NCBI GenBank assembly: GCA_937891735.1
Contig: CALAGR010000477.1
Span: forward strand, 1 to 38,955
DNA: 38,955 nt
Source of the DNA: an uncultured Pseudomonadota bacterium
GTDB taxonomy: Bacteria; Myxococcota_A; UBA796; UBA9615
Direction: 5' to 3'
The notes under the pieces are model-generated. The model was not told the DNA's origin, ran no database searches, and was given only the letters and a program-made list of their open reading frames with translations. The translations under genes and the position numbers were made by a program. Below, one piece after another: positions 23,500-33,144 of the stretch; the stretch's first letter is position 1; every line of letters begins with the position of its first letter.

Positions 23500-24081
23500 C
23501 TAGCCACCCACCTCGACGGTCACGTTCACGCCGGGCTGCTCGTCGCTGGACGCGGCGATGTCGCTGCCCGTGAGGACCACGAACTCGGCCCTGCGGTTGT
23601 CGGCCTCCTGCGCGATGGTGCCCTCGGAGACGAGCGGCTTCTCCTTGCCGTAGGAGATCAGGGTCAGCTTGGTGGGGGAGACCCCCGAATCCGCCAGGTA
23701 GTTGTAGACGGCCTGGGCCCGCCGCTGACCCAGGGCGAGGTTGTACTCCTCGCTCCCGTAGGAGTCGGTGTGGCCCTCCACCCGCACGTGCACCTCCGAG
23801 TACTTCATGAGGAGCTTCGCGTTCGCCTCCAGGGCGGCGCGGGACGCGGCCGTCAGCGAGGCCTCATCGAAGTCGAAGTGCACCTTGAGGAAGTTCGACC
23901 GCAGGGTCGACAGGTCCGCGGCCGAGGGGATCCCATGGGTGTTGCGCCCCTGCGAGGACGCGCTCTCGGTCCCGGAGGTGGCGGTGTTCTCGGGGCCGGC
24001 CTTGCGGCTGTGGCAGCCGGATGCGAGGGCGGCGGAGAGGGCGAGGCTGAGGAGCAGGCTGCTGGTGCGGAGGTGGGTCAT
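23500..24081 (-). CDS. Pal-like OmpA-domain lipoprotein
   Basis: The 193-residue product has a lipoprotein signal (LSAALASGC, lipidated at about Cys23), a Ser/Thr-rich linker, and a Pal/OmpA C-terminal domain. The domain shows VHFDFDEASL, VEGHTDSYGSEEYNLALGQRRAQAV and ADNRRAEFVV, the core peptidoglycan-binding residues. It would tether the outer membrane to the cell wall. No tol genes are nearby, so it is a paralogue or a stress-specific version rather than the tol-pal cell-division Pal. It has an AAGGAAG site, and a sigma-54-like element lies about 60 bp upstream. Confidence 0.88.
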   Translation of the reverse strand: MTHLRTSSLLLSLALSAALASGCHSRKAGPENTATSGTESASSQGRNTHGIPSAADLSTLRSNFLKVHFDFDEASLTAASRAALEANAKLLMKYSEVHVRVEGHTDSYGSEEYNLALGQRRAQAVYNYLADSGVSPTKLTLISYGKEKPLVSEGTIAQEADNRRAEFVVLTGSDIAASSDEQPGVNVTVEVGG

Positions 24082-24142
24082 GGTGATCTTCCTTGTCGGT
24101 CGGCGCGACCGCTGGCCCGTGCATCGGGTCGCATCCAGCTCT

Positions 24143-24159
24143 TTCACGCGGCGTGCCAA
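24143..24159 (-). promoter_or_regulatory. sigma-54-like promoter upstream of the Pal-like operon
   Basis: On the minus strand TTGGCACGCCGCGTGAA matches the -24 element perfectly (TTGGCACG). It has GTGAA in place of TTGCA at -12, with correct spacing. The -12 C is replaced by A, which weakens the call. Confidence 0.3.
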
Positions 24160-24179
24160 CTCTGCGATGGGCTGGCGGG

Positions 24180-24204
24180 GGCCTCCGAATGCTCGGTGGA
24201 GGCC
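24180..24204. promoter_or_regulatory. inverted repeat in the pal / histidine kinase divergent region
   Basis: GGCCTCC at 24180-24186 is mirrored by GGAGGCC at 24198-24204. It lies between the Pal-like and the kinase starts and upstream of the sigma-54-like element, so it is a candidate binding site for the NtrC-type regulator. Confidence 0.35.
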
Positions 24205-24283
24205 GCTCGAGATCCCCGGATCGGTCATCCTGACCCACTCGGGGGCACAATGACCCAGTCCACCCCGCACGGGAGGCAACGGC

Positions 24284-25716
24284 ATGCGGCTCGCCTGGAA
24301 GCAGACCCTCGCCCTGCTGGTCTGCATCGTGATCATCGTGGGGGCCCACGCCTGGCTGCGGGTCCGCGGGGTCTCCGAGACCTTCGCGAGCGACATGCGG
24401 CGCGACCACCACGCCCTGGGGCGAGGTCTGGGCAGCACGATCGGTGAGGTCTGGCGCACCGACGGCGAGGCCCGGGCGGTGGCGCTGGTCGAGCGGGCGA
24501 ATGAGCGGGAGGGCCAGCTCCGGATCCGCTGGGTCGAGCCGGGCGCGGGTCCCGACAGCGGACGAATGCCCATCGCACCGCCCGACACGCTGGTCGGGCT
24601 GGGACCGGGGCTCGACGCCCACTGGACCGACGCGGAGGGCTCCGGGCGGCACTACAGCTACGTCGCCGTCCGGCTCGCTGATCGGATGGGGGCCCTGGAG
24701 ATCTCCGAGTCCCTGGACGAGCAGCGCCTCCTGGGCCGGGCCACCTTCTGGAAGATCCTGCTGACCGCCGCGCTCCTCGCCGCCGCCTCGACCGTCGCCG
24801 CGCTCGGTGTCGGCTGGTGGTTCGTGGCGAGGCCCATCGAGCGCCTGATCGGTCTGGCGCGCAACATCGGCGCCGGCGATCTCTCGGGGCGCATCGAGCT
24901 GACCCAGAACGACGAGCTCGGGCAGCTCGCCCGGGAGATGAGCGCGATGAGCGAGGGCCTGCAGCGAACGCGCCGGAGCCTCGTCGCGGAGACGGAGGCG
25001 CGCCTCTCCGCTGTCTCGCAGCTGCGGCACGCGGACCGGCTCTCGCTCATCGGCACCCTCGCCGCGGGGTTCGCCCACGAGCTCGGCACGCCCCTGAACG
25101 TGGTGGGGGCCACGGCGCGCATGATCCGGACCGGGGAGATCCCGGCGGACGAGGTGGCCGCGGAGGTGGACGTGATCGAGCAGCAGGCGGACCGGATGAC
25201 GGGGATCGTCCGGCAGCTCCTGGACTTCGCCCGGCCTCGCGCGCCGGTCACCGAGTCCTCGGATCTCGTGGCCCTCGTTCGAAGCACGGTCCGGCTGATG
25301 CAGACCTACGCGCGGCCGCGCGGAGTCGAGCTGGTCGTCGAGGAGCCCGCGCTGCCCGTCGTCGCCGCGGTGGATCCCGGCCAGCTCCAGCAGGTCGTGT
25401 CCAACATCGTCGTCAACGCGATCCAGGCCATGGCAGAGGGCGGCGAGGTGCGGATCGCCCTGGGCCTCGATGCGCCCCACTCCGAGGCGTGGATCGAGGT
25501 GGCCGACCAGGGGCCGGGGATCCCCGAGGAACTGCGGGGCCAGCTCTTCGAGCCGTTCTTCACCACCAAGGAGGTGGGCGCGGGCACCGGCCTGGGCCTC
25601 TCGGTGGCCTGGGGCATCGTGAACGAGCACGGCGGCCGCATCGACATCGGCGCCACGCCCCAGGGCGGCGCGAAGCTGACCGTGCGGCTGCCCCAGACGA
25701 GTCGAGGAGACCGCAC

Positions 25717-25720
<4 letters not shown>
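24284..25720 (+). CDS. membrane sensor histidine kinase
   Basis: The 478-residue kinase has two membrane helices (about 5-25 and 165-187) flanking a periplasmic sensor of about 140 residues with no recognised fold. A HAMP domain (about 188-240) follows, then the HisKA dimerisation domain with phospho-acceptor His265 in FAHELGTPLN. The HATPase domain has IVVNAIQAM, DQGPGIP and the GTGLGLSVAWGI lid. It would autophosphorylate and pass phosphate to the NtrC-type regulator encoded next, whose ATG overlaps its stop (ATGA). A GGGAGG ribosome-binding site precedes the ATG. The signal is unknown. Confidence 0.94.
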
Positions 25721-27113
<1,393 letters not shown>

Positions 27114-27117
<4 letters not shown>

Positions 27118-28223
27118 CCGACACGCCCCCTTCCGATCCGCACCGGATCCCGGCGAGCCCCTGGGCTGGGCGGCGGGTCTTCGTCACCGGCACCACGGGC
27201 TTCAAGGGAGCCTGGTTGGCCTTCTGGCTGCAGCGGCTCGGCGCCGAGGTCCACGGCTTCGCCCTGCCGCCCCACACCACGCCGAGCCTGTTCGACGAGC
27301 TCGACCTGGCTGGCCGCATCCACCAGACGATGGGCGACCTGACGGAGCCGGGCGCCGTGGCCGCGGCCTTGGAGCAGAGCGGCGCCGAGGTGGTCCTCCA
27401 CCTGGCCGCCCAGGCCATCGTGCGCACCGGGTTCCAGGCCCCGATCCACACCTACATGACCAACACGATGGGCACCCTGCGCCTGCTCGAGGCGGTGCGG
27501 GCGACCGCGTCGGTGCGGGCCGTCGTCAACGTGACCACCGACAAGGTCTACAGCGGACCGAACGAGGTCGCGCACACCGAGGACGGGGCCCTCGGCGGAG
27601 GTGGCCCCTACAGCGCCAGCAAGGTGTGTGCGGAGATCGTCTCTGCGGAGGCCGGCCGGAGGTGGGCTGCGGCTCGGGGGCTGGGCCTGGCCACGGCCCG
27701 GGCCGGCAACACCCTCGGGGGCGGGGACTGGGCGCCGGACCGTCTGGTCCCGGACTGCGTGCGCGCGGCGGCCGCGGGCGGATCCGTCCGTCTGCGCAAC
27801 CCGTCCGCGGTGCGCCCCTGGCAGCACGTCCTGGACGTCCTGCAGGGATACCTCACCCTGGCCGAGCGCCTGCTGGAGAGCCCCGGCAAGGCGGCTGGCG
27901 CCTGGAACTTCGGCCCTGCCCTGGGGGACGAGCCCGACGTGCAGACCGTGGCCGCCGCGGTGCTGGCGGGTCTGGGATGCTCAGACCAGCTGGTGCTGGC
28001 ACCGGACGAGGGAGGTCCGCCGGAAGAAGACGTGCTCCGGCTCGATTCCTCCAAGGCGCGCCAGCAGCTCGGCTGGGGCCCGCGGCTGGACTGGCGGCGG
28101 TCGCTTCTGTGGACGGCCGACTGGTATCGAGGCTTCGCCGACGGCCGCTCCGCGCACGCGCTGTGCGTCGAGCAGATCGACTCCTTCTCGGCCCTGCCTC
28201 CCCCGACGCTTCCCGCGCCCTGA
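27114..28223 (+). CDS. rfbG: CDP-glucose 4,6-dehydratase-like SDR protein
   Basis: The 369-residue extended short-chain dehydrogenase has the NAD-binding motif GTTGFKG and the catalytic Tyr-Lys pair in PYSASK. ARAGNTLGGGDWAPDRLVPD and NPSAVRPWQHVLDVLQGYL are strongly diagnostic of RfbG. It would make CDP-4-keto-6-deoxyglucose for O-antigen sugars. The expected partners RfbF and RfbH are not in the window, so it may belong to a dispersed pathway or act on another NDP-sugar. GTG overlaps the NtrC-type stop (GTGA), so it may share that transcript, an odd pairing. Confidence 0.82.
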
Positions 28224-28233
28224 CCACACGCGC

Positions 28234-28246
28234 TAGAACGCCGTCA
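28234..28246 (+). promoter_or_regulatory. leaderless-type -10 of the prolyl oligopeptidase gene
   Basis: TAGAAC at 28234-28239 is followed after 6 nt by the ATG, with no Shine-Dalgarno sequence in between. This geometry is that of a leaderless transcript. Confidence 0.35.
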
Positions 28247-30381
28247 TGCTGCGCTTCATCGTCATCGCCCTCGCCCTGCTCCCGGCCCTCGCGTTCGCCC
28301 AGGACGCCGTCGTCAGCGAGCAGCCCGACGATCCCTACCTGTGGCTGGAGGAGGTCGAAGGCGCCAAGGCGTTGGAGTGGTCCCGGGCGCGCAACGCCGA
28401 GTTGGTGGCCGCGTTCGCCCAGGGGGAGACCTTCGAGGCCCTGCGCACCCGGCTCCTCGCCACCCTGGACGCCTCGGACCGGATCCCCATGGTCAGCAAG
28501 ATCGGGGCGCTGTACTACAACCTGTGGAAGGACGGCGAGCACGCGCGGGGCCTGTGGCGGCGCACCTCGCCGGAGTCCTGGAAGACCGACGTTCCCACCT
28601 GGGAGACCGTGCTGGATCTGGACGCGCTGGGCGAAGCCGAGGGCGAGAACTGGGTGTGGGGTGGCGCCGACTGCCTGCCCCCTGCGTATGCGCGCTGCCT
28701 GATCGAGCTGTCCCGCGGCGGCGCGGACGCGACCGTGGTCCGCGAGTTCGACGTGTCCGCGAAGGCCTTCGTGGACAAGAAGGCCTTCACGCTGCCCGAA
28801 GCCAAGCACAGCATCGGCTGGATCGACCAGGACACCGTGTTCGTGGGCACCGACTTCGGGGAGGGCAGCCTGACCGACTCGGGCTACCCGCGCCTGCTCA
28901 AGGTCTGGAAGCGCGGCACGCCGCTGCGCCGCGCGAAGACCGTGATCGAGGGGCAGGCGAGCGACGTGGCGGTGGGCGGCTGGCACGACCCCACGCCGGG
29001 CTTCGAGCGGAACGTGGTCTATCGCAACCTGACCTTCTACGCGGACGAGGTGTCCCTGTGGAGCAAGCGCGGTCTGCAGCGGATCGACAAGCCCGCCGAC
29101 GCGAACGTGCAGTTCTTCGGCGAGCACCTGCTGCTGGAGCTGCGCACGGACTGGACCGTCGGCGGGACCACCTACGCCGCCGGCTCCCTGGTGGGCACGA
29201 ACCTTCTGCGGTGGATGGCCGGCGAGCGAGAGCTCGTCACGCTCTTCGAGCCCACCGACACCGTGTCCCTGCGCAGCGTGTCCACCACCCGCAACCACCT
29301 GATCCTCAACCTGCTGGACATGGTGGCGTCGCGCATCGAAGTGATGACGTTCTCCGACGGAGCCTGGACCCGCGCCCCGCTGCCGGGGGTGCCGGCGCTG
29401 GGAACGCTGTATGCATCCCCGGTGGACTCCCTGCAGTCCGACGCCTACTGGCTCACCATCACCAACTACCTGACCCCCACCTCGGTGGCGATGGGTACCC
29501 TGGGGGAGGGCGCGCCCGAGGTGCTCAAGCGGCTCCCGGGGCGGTTCGACACGTCGGGACTCGCGGTCCAGCAGCACATCGCCACCAGCGCCGACGGCAC
29601 GCCCATCCCCTACTTCGAGGTGGCCCGGGAGGACCTCGTGCTCGACGGCTCCAACCCGACGCTGCTGTACGGCTACGGCGGGTTCGAGGTCTCGCTGCTG
29701 CCCCGCTACTCGGCGACGCGGGGCATCACCTGGCTGGAGAAGGGCGGCGTGTACGTCGTCGCCAACATCCGGGGCGGCGGCGAGTTCGGGCCCCGGTGGC
29801 ACCAGGCGGCCCTCCGGGACCAGCGCATGCGGGCCTACGAGGACTTCGTCGCGGTGGCCGAGGACCTGGTGAGCCGCGGCGTGACCTCCCACGAGCGGCT
29901 CGGCTGCGAGGGCGGCAGCAACGGCGGCCTGCTCGCCGGCAACATGTACACCCTGTATCCCGACCGGTTCGGGGCCGTGCTCAGCGAGGTGCCGCTGCTC
30001 GACATGCGCCGGTACAGCAAGCTGCTCGCCGGGGCGTCCTGGATGGGGGAGTACGGCGACCCCGACGTGCCCGCAGACTGGGCCTTCATCAAGGCCTTCT
30101 CGCCGTACCACAACGTCGATCCGGAGGCGGTGTACCCCCCCATCCTGATCACCACGTCCACCCGGGACGACCGGGTGCACCCGGCTCACGCGCGCAAGAT
30201 GGTGGCGCGGCTGCGGGAGCTCGGAAAGGACGTGGCGTACTACGAGAACATCGAAGGCGGTCACGGCGCGGCCGCGAACAACGAGCAGGCCGCGTTCCTG
30301 TACGCGCTTCAGTACACGTGGTTGTGGGCCCAGCTCAACAAGGACCTGCCGCCGACTCAGGAGTCGTCCAGCTCCCACTGA
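28246..30381 (+). CDS. secreted prolyl oligopeptidase (S9A)
   Basis: This 711-residue serine peptidase has a signal peptide (IVIALALLPALAFAQ), so it acts in the periplasm or outside. An N-terminal beta-propeller (about 75-430) gates the C-terminal alpha/beta hydrolase domain. The catalytic triad is readable: Ser558 in EGGSNGGL, Asp641 in TRDDRVHP and His673 in EGGHGAA. It cleaves after proline in short peptides. The length is normal for the family. It is monocistronic and overlaps the convergent dinB by 25 bp. Similar enzymes are plentiful in predatory and saprophytic myxobacteria. Confidence 0.94.
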   Translation: MLRFIVIALALLPALAFAQDAVVSEQPDDPYLWLEEVEGAKALEWSRARNAELVAAFAQGETFEALRTRLLATLDASDRIPMVSKIGALYYNLWKDGEHARGLWRRTSPESWKTDVPTWETVLDLDALGEAEGENWVWGGADCLPPAYARCLIELSRGGADATVVREFDVSAKAFVDKKAFTLPEAKHSIGWIDQDTVFVGTDFGEGSLTDSGYPRLLKVWKRGTPLRRAKTVIEGQASDVAVGGWHDPTPGFERNVVYRNLTFYADEVSLWSKRGLQRIDKPADANVQFFGEHLLLELRTDWTVGGTTYAAGSLVGTNLLRWMAGERELVTLFEPTDTVSLRSVSTTRNHLILNLLDMVASRIEVMTFSDGAWTRAPLPGVPALGTLYASPVDSLQSDAYWLTITNYLTPTSVAMGTLGEGAPEVLKRLPGRFDTSGLAVQQHIATSADGTPIPYFEVAREDLVLDGSNPTLLYGYGGFEVSLLPRYSATRGITWLEKGGVYVVANIRGGGEFGPRWHQAALRDQRMRAYEDFVAVAEDLVSRGVTSHERLGCEGGSNGGLLAGNMYTLYPDRFGAVLSEVPLLDMRRYSKLLAGASWMGEYGDPDVPADWAFIKAFSPYHNVDPEAVYPPILITTSTRDDRVHPAHARKMVARLRELGKDVAYYENIEGGHGAAANNEQAAFLYALQYTWLWAQLNKDLPPTQESSSSH

Positions 30382-31640
30382 TCGTCGGCGGTCTCGACCT
30401 CGTCGAGCTCCCAGTGCGTTTCTTCGGCCTCGGCCGCGTCCGGCACGAAGTCCAGGTTGGGGGTGTTCCACAGGTCCCGACCGAGGTTTTCGGCCCGGGT
30501 GATCGCCGTGCTCCCGAAGGCGTCGCGCACCGCGTCCATGGCGGCCTCCAGGTCCCGTCGCCGGGCCCCCGTGGCGCCGAACAGATCGAGCTGCACCGGA
30601 TCTCCGGGGCGAACGATGTCGTAGGCCGCCATGCCCACGAGCCGGAACGGCAGGTCCCACGGGAAGTGGTCGAGAATGGGGATCGCCGCCTCGTACAGCC
30701 GCTGCCCGAGGTCCGACGGCGTCGCCAGCAGCGTCTGCCGGGACATGAGCTGGAAGTCGCTGGTCTTGAGCTTGACCCGGATCCCTCCCGCCATCAGCTC
30801 CTTGCTGCGCAGCCGGCGCCCGATGGACTCGGCGGACCGGCGCAGGTGCTCCTCGATGGACGGGCGGTCGCTGATGTCCTCCGCCAGGGTGCGCTCGCTG
30901 CCGATGGACCGCGCGCGACGGCGGGTCAGCACGCGCCGCGGATCCTGGGCCAGGGCGAGGCGACGCAGGTGCGGGCCCAGGTTGCCCAGGCGCCGCTGCA
31001 TCGTGTCCTCGTCCTGCTGGGCGAGCTGGCCGATGTGCGTGAAGCCCGCCGCCATCAGGCGCTGCTCGGTGACGGGTCCGACGCCCCACAGCTTGCGGAC
31101 CCCCAGGGGCGCGAGGAACGCCGCTGCGTGGTCGGGGTGCACGACCGTCAGGCCGTCGGGCTTGCGGAAGTCGCTCGCCACCTTCGCCACGTACTTCGTG
31201 CCGGAGATCCCCACGCTGATGGTGAGCCCGCCGGTGACCTCCTTGACGGCCTCCTTGAGCCGGCGGCCCATGACGCCCGGGGTGCCGAACAGGTGCTCGG
31301 TGCCGGTCATCTCCAGGAACGCTTCGTCCAGCGAGATGGCCTCCACGTCCGGCGAGAAGTCCTCGAACGTGTCCATCACGAGCTTGCTGATCTCGGTGTA
31401 CCGGCTGAAGCGAGGCGGCACGATCAGGGCCTGGGGGCACATGCGCTTCGCCTTCGCCATCGACATCGCGCTGCCCACCCCGAAGGGGCGCGCCTCGTAG
31501 GACGCCGTGAGCACCACGCCTCGACCCGAGTCCGAGCCGATCAGCAGCGGGCGGCCGCGAAGCGAGGGGTCGTCCAGCTGCTCGACGGACGCGTAGAAGG
31601 CGTCCATGTCGGCGTGCGCGATGACGCGGGGCCACGACAT
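30357..31640 (-). CDS. dinB: DNA polymerase IV (Y-family)
   Basis: The 427-residue translesion polymerase has the catalytic motifs DMDAFYASVE and SLDEAFLEMTG, the GVGISGTKYVAKVAS-like palm region and the thumb helix-hairpin-helix (GVGPVTEQRL). A beta-clamp-binding motif QLDLFG follows the little-finger domain. An acidic C-terminal tail of about 45 residues contains two WELD repeats and is not usual for the family. The GTG at 31646 is an alternative start. TAGCAT at 31647-31652 (minus strand) lies exactly 6 nt before the chosen ATG. I did not find a convincing LexA box. Confidence 0.95.
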   Translation of the reverse strand: MSWPRVIAHADMDAFYASVEQLDDPSLRGRPLLIGSDSGRGVVLTASYEARPFGVGSAMSMAKAKRMCPQALIVPPRFSRYTEISKLVMDTFEDFSPDVEAISLDEAFLEMTGTEHLFGTPGVMGRRLKEAVKEVTGGLTISVGISGTKYVAKVASDFRKPDGLTVVHPDHAAAFLAPLGVRKLWGVGPVTEQRLMAAGFTHIGQLAQQDEDTMQRRLGNLGPHLRRLALAQDPRRVLTRRRARSIGSERTLAEDISDRPSIEEHLRRSAESIGRRLRSKELMAGGIRVKLKTSDFQLMSRQTLLATPSDLGQRLYEAAIPILDHFPWDLPFRLVGMAAYDIVRPGDPVQLDLFGATGARRRDLEAAMDAVRDAFGSTAITRAENLGRDLWNTPNLDFVPDAAEAEETHWELDEVETADDQWELDDS

Positions 31641-31646
31641 GCGCAC

Positions 31647-31652
31647 ATGCTA
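31647..31652 (-). promoter_or_regulatory. leaderless-type -10 of dinB
   Basis: TAGCAT on the minus strand is separated from the dinB ATG by 6 nt. This fits the TANNNT hexamer plus 6-8 nt seen before several other genes here. Confidence 0.45.
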
Positions 31653-31690
31653 GACGGATGTTCAGTGTGGTGGGGTACTGCGGGAGGATC

Positions 31691-32467
31691 TCAGCCCAGC
31701 TGCTGCTCGACCCAGTCGATCACGAAGTCCGCGACCTCCTCCCAGCCCGGCTCGGCGATCAGGAAGTGGCTGCGCCCCTCGAACTCCTTGAAGTCGGTGA
31801 CCGGCCCCGGCTTGTACTTGCCGTGGTTGGCGCGGTTCATCGACGCGGAGATGGTCTTGTCCTCGCTCCCCGCCACCAGGAGCAGGGGGCAGCGGTCCTG
31901 CTTCTTGAAGTCCACCTTCACCAGCTTCGGGGACCAGGTCGCCTGCGCGTACACCCGCCCCGGCGTCGGGATGACGTACTGGTCGTAGGCCGCGGCCCGA
32001 TCCGCCTCGGGCACGCCGTTGGCGAACGTGGCGCCGAAGTCCTCCTCGGACATCGTCAGCGTCTTCTTCCAGTGCCCAGGGGTGGACACCACCGGGAACG
32101 CCGCCCGCAGCGCCGCGAAGCTGGGCAGCACCCCGAACGGAGGCGCCGAGTCGATGGCCACCGCCGCGCGCCCGATGCCCATCGACACGAGCCGCTGCAC
32201 GAACAGCCCGCCGAAGCTGTGGCCGATCAGGATCGGGTCGCCCAGCTCCTGCGCCCTGGCGCGGTAGTGCTCCACGATCTCGCCGATGCCGACGCCGGCG
32301 AGCTCCGGGGCCGGCGCGTTCCTCAGCTCCTGCACGGAGCGCTCGTCGTGGGGCCAGCTGGGCGCGTGGCAGGTGTATCCGCGGGCCGCGTAGCGCTCCC
32401 GAAAGGAGTCCCAGCAGCGACCGTTCACCCAGGCGCCGTGCACCAAGAGGATGGGGGGCTTGTCCAT
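31691..32467 (-). CDS. alpha/beta hydrolase
   Basis: The 258-residue alpha/beta hydrolase has the oxyanion region LLVHGAW, the nucleophile elbow GHSFGG, an acid in GSEDKTIS and a His in EGRSHFLI. It is an esterase or lactonase-like enzyme with no signal peptide, so cytoplasmic. The first strand lies right at the ATG, so the start is firm. TAGAGT on the minus strand (32474-32479) is 6 nt before the ATG. It diverges from the BMC-T gene at 32578 across a region with two strong palindromes; a link to the microcompartment is possible but unsupported. Confidence 0.88.
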   Translation of the reverse strand: MDKPPILLVHGAWVNGRCWDSFRERYAARGYTCHAPSWPHDERSVQELRNAPAPELAGVGIGEIVEHYRARAQELGDPILIGHSFGGLFVQRLVSMGIGRAAVAIDSAPPFGVLPSFAALRAAFPVVSTPGHWKKTLTMSEEDFGATFANGVPEADRAAAYDQYVIPTPGRVYAQATWSPKLVKVDFKKQDRCPLLLVAGSEDKTISASMNRANHGKYKPGPVTDFKEFEGRSHFLIAEPGWEEVADFVIDWVEQQLG

Positions 32468-32473
32468 GCGCGG

Positions 32474-32479
32474 ACTCTA
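32474..32479 (-). promoter_or_regulatory. leaderless-type -10 of the alpha/beta hydrolase
   Basis: TAGAGT on the minus strand lies 6 nt before the ATG at 32467. Its spacer and -35 region coincide with the 32483-32513 palindrome, so a repressor bound there would block it. Confidence 0.45.
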
Positions 32480-32482
32480 GCG

Positions 32483-32513
32483 ACCTCTCATCCGGAAACC
32501 CCGGATGAGAGGT
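32483..32513. promoter_or_regulatory. 13-bp perfect inverted repeat, candidate operator
   Basis: ACCTCTCATCCGG at 32483-32495 is mirrored by CCGGATGAGAGGT at 32501-32513 around a 5-nt loop. It lies in the divergent region between the hydrolase and the satellite BMC operon. Position over the hydrolase promoter favours an operator; as RNA it would also form a stable hairpin. Confidence 0.55.
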
Positions 32514-32518
32514 TGCGG

Positions 32519-32538
32519 TAGTTCCCGGACGGGAACTA
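32519..32538. promoter_or_regulatory. second palindrome in the satellite BMC promoter region
   Basis: TAGTTCCC-ggac-GGGAACTA is a perfect 8-bp dyad only 5 bp from the previous palindrome and 39 bp before the BMC-T start. It is a candidate operator for the shell operon. Confidence 0.5.
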
Positions 32539-32577
32539 GCGGGAGCACGCAGGCCTTGCGGGTGGCATCCTTACGCC

Positions 32578-33144
32578 GTGCACCGCGCCGCAAACCCTGC
32601 CATCGCCCTCATCGAGTTCGACTCGATCGCTCGCGCGCTGCGCACGGGCGACGCGATGGTGAAGCGCGCGAGCGTCGAGGTGGCGTACGCGGGCCCGGTG
32701 TCTCCGGGCAAGTACCTCGTGCTCATCACCGGCGGCGAAGCCGAGGTGGAGGAGAGCTGGCGGGCCGGACGGGCCGACGGCGGCGACGCGGTGGTCGACC
32801 ACCTCTTCCTGCCGGGGGTGCACGGCGACGTGGTGCTCGCGATCATGGGCCAGACCCACGCCCTGGACCCGGACGTCGACTCCCTGGGGGTGATCGAGAC
32901 CAGCACCGTGGCCGCGGCCATCGTGGCGTGCGACGCCGCCTGCAAGACCGTGGCGGTGCGGATCCTGGAGATGCGCCTGGGCAAGGGCATCGGCGGCAAG
33001 GGCGTCTTCACCCTGGCGGGCAGCCAGTGGGACCTGGAAGCCGCGCTGGAGGCTGCCTGCACGTCCATCGAGGAGCGGCGCGCGCTGCTCGGACGCGAGC
33101 TCATCCCCCGGCCCGACGCCCTCTTCGCGGGCGGGCTTGCGTGA
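32578..33144 (+). CDS. BMC-T shell protein, single-disc type
   Basis: The 188-residue protein has two BMC domains (about 6-90 and 98-178): ALIEFDSIARALRTGDAM in the first and LGVIETSTVAAAIVACDAA in the second. It closely resembles, from memory, BMC-T1 of H. ochraceum and differs from the stacked-type trimer at 4471, so the genome has both trimer classes. The start is GTG with no Shine-Dalgarno sequence; CATCCT at 32566-32571 lies 6 nt upstream. It heads the satellite operon, 25 kb from the main BMC operon on the same strand, and overlaps the lipoprotein gene by 4 bp (GTGA). Confidence 0.93.
   Translation: MHRAANPAIALIEFDSIARALRTGDAMVKRASVEVAYAGPVSPGKYLVLITGGEAEVEESWRAGRADGGDAVVDHLFLPGVHGDVVLAIMGQTHALDPDVDSLGVIETSTVAAAIVACDAACKTVAVRILEMRLGKGIGGKGVFTLAGSQWDLEAALEAACTSIEERRALLGRELIPRPDALFAGGLA

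Noticed and set aside
27853..31635. Very long open frame on the minus strand (about 1,260 codons), and a similar plus-strand frame across 28341-31988
   Set aside because: They lie antisense to or out of frame with clear genes (prolyl oligopeptidase, dinB). They code for repetitive Arg/Gly/Ala/Pro/His sequence, as expected for shadows in high-GC DNA.
31641..31690. LexA/SOS box before dinB
   Set aside because: A GAAC word is present, but no dyad matching a known LexA consensus was found.
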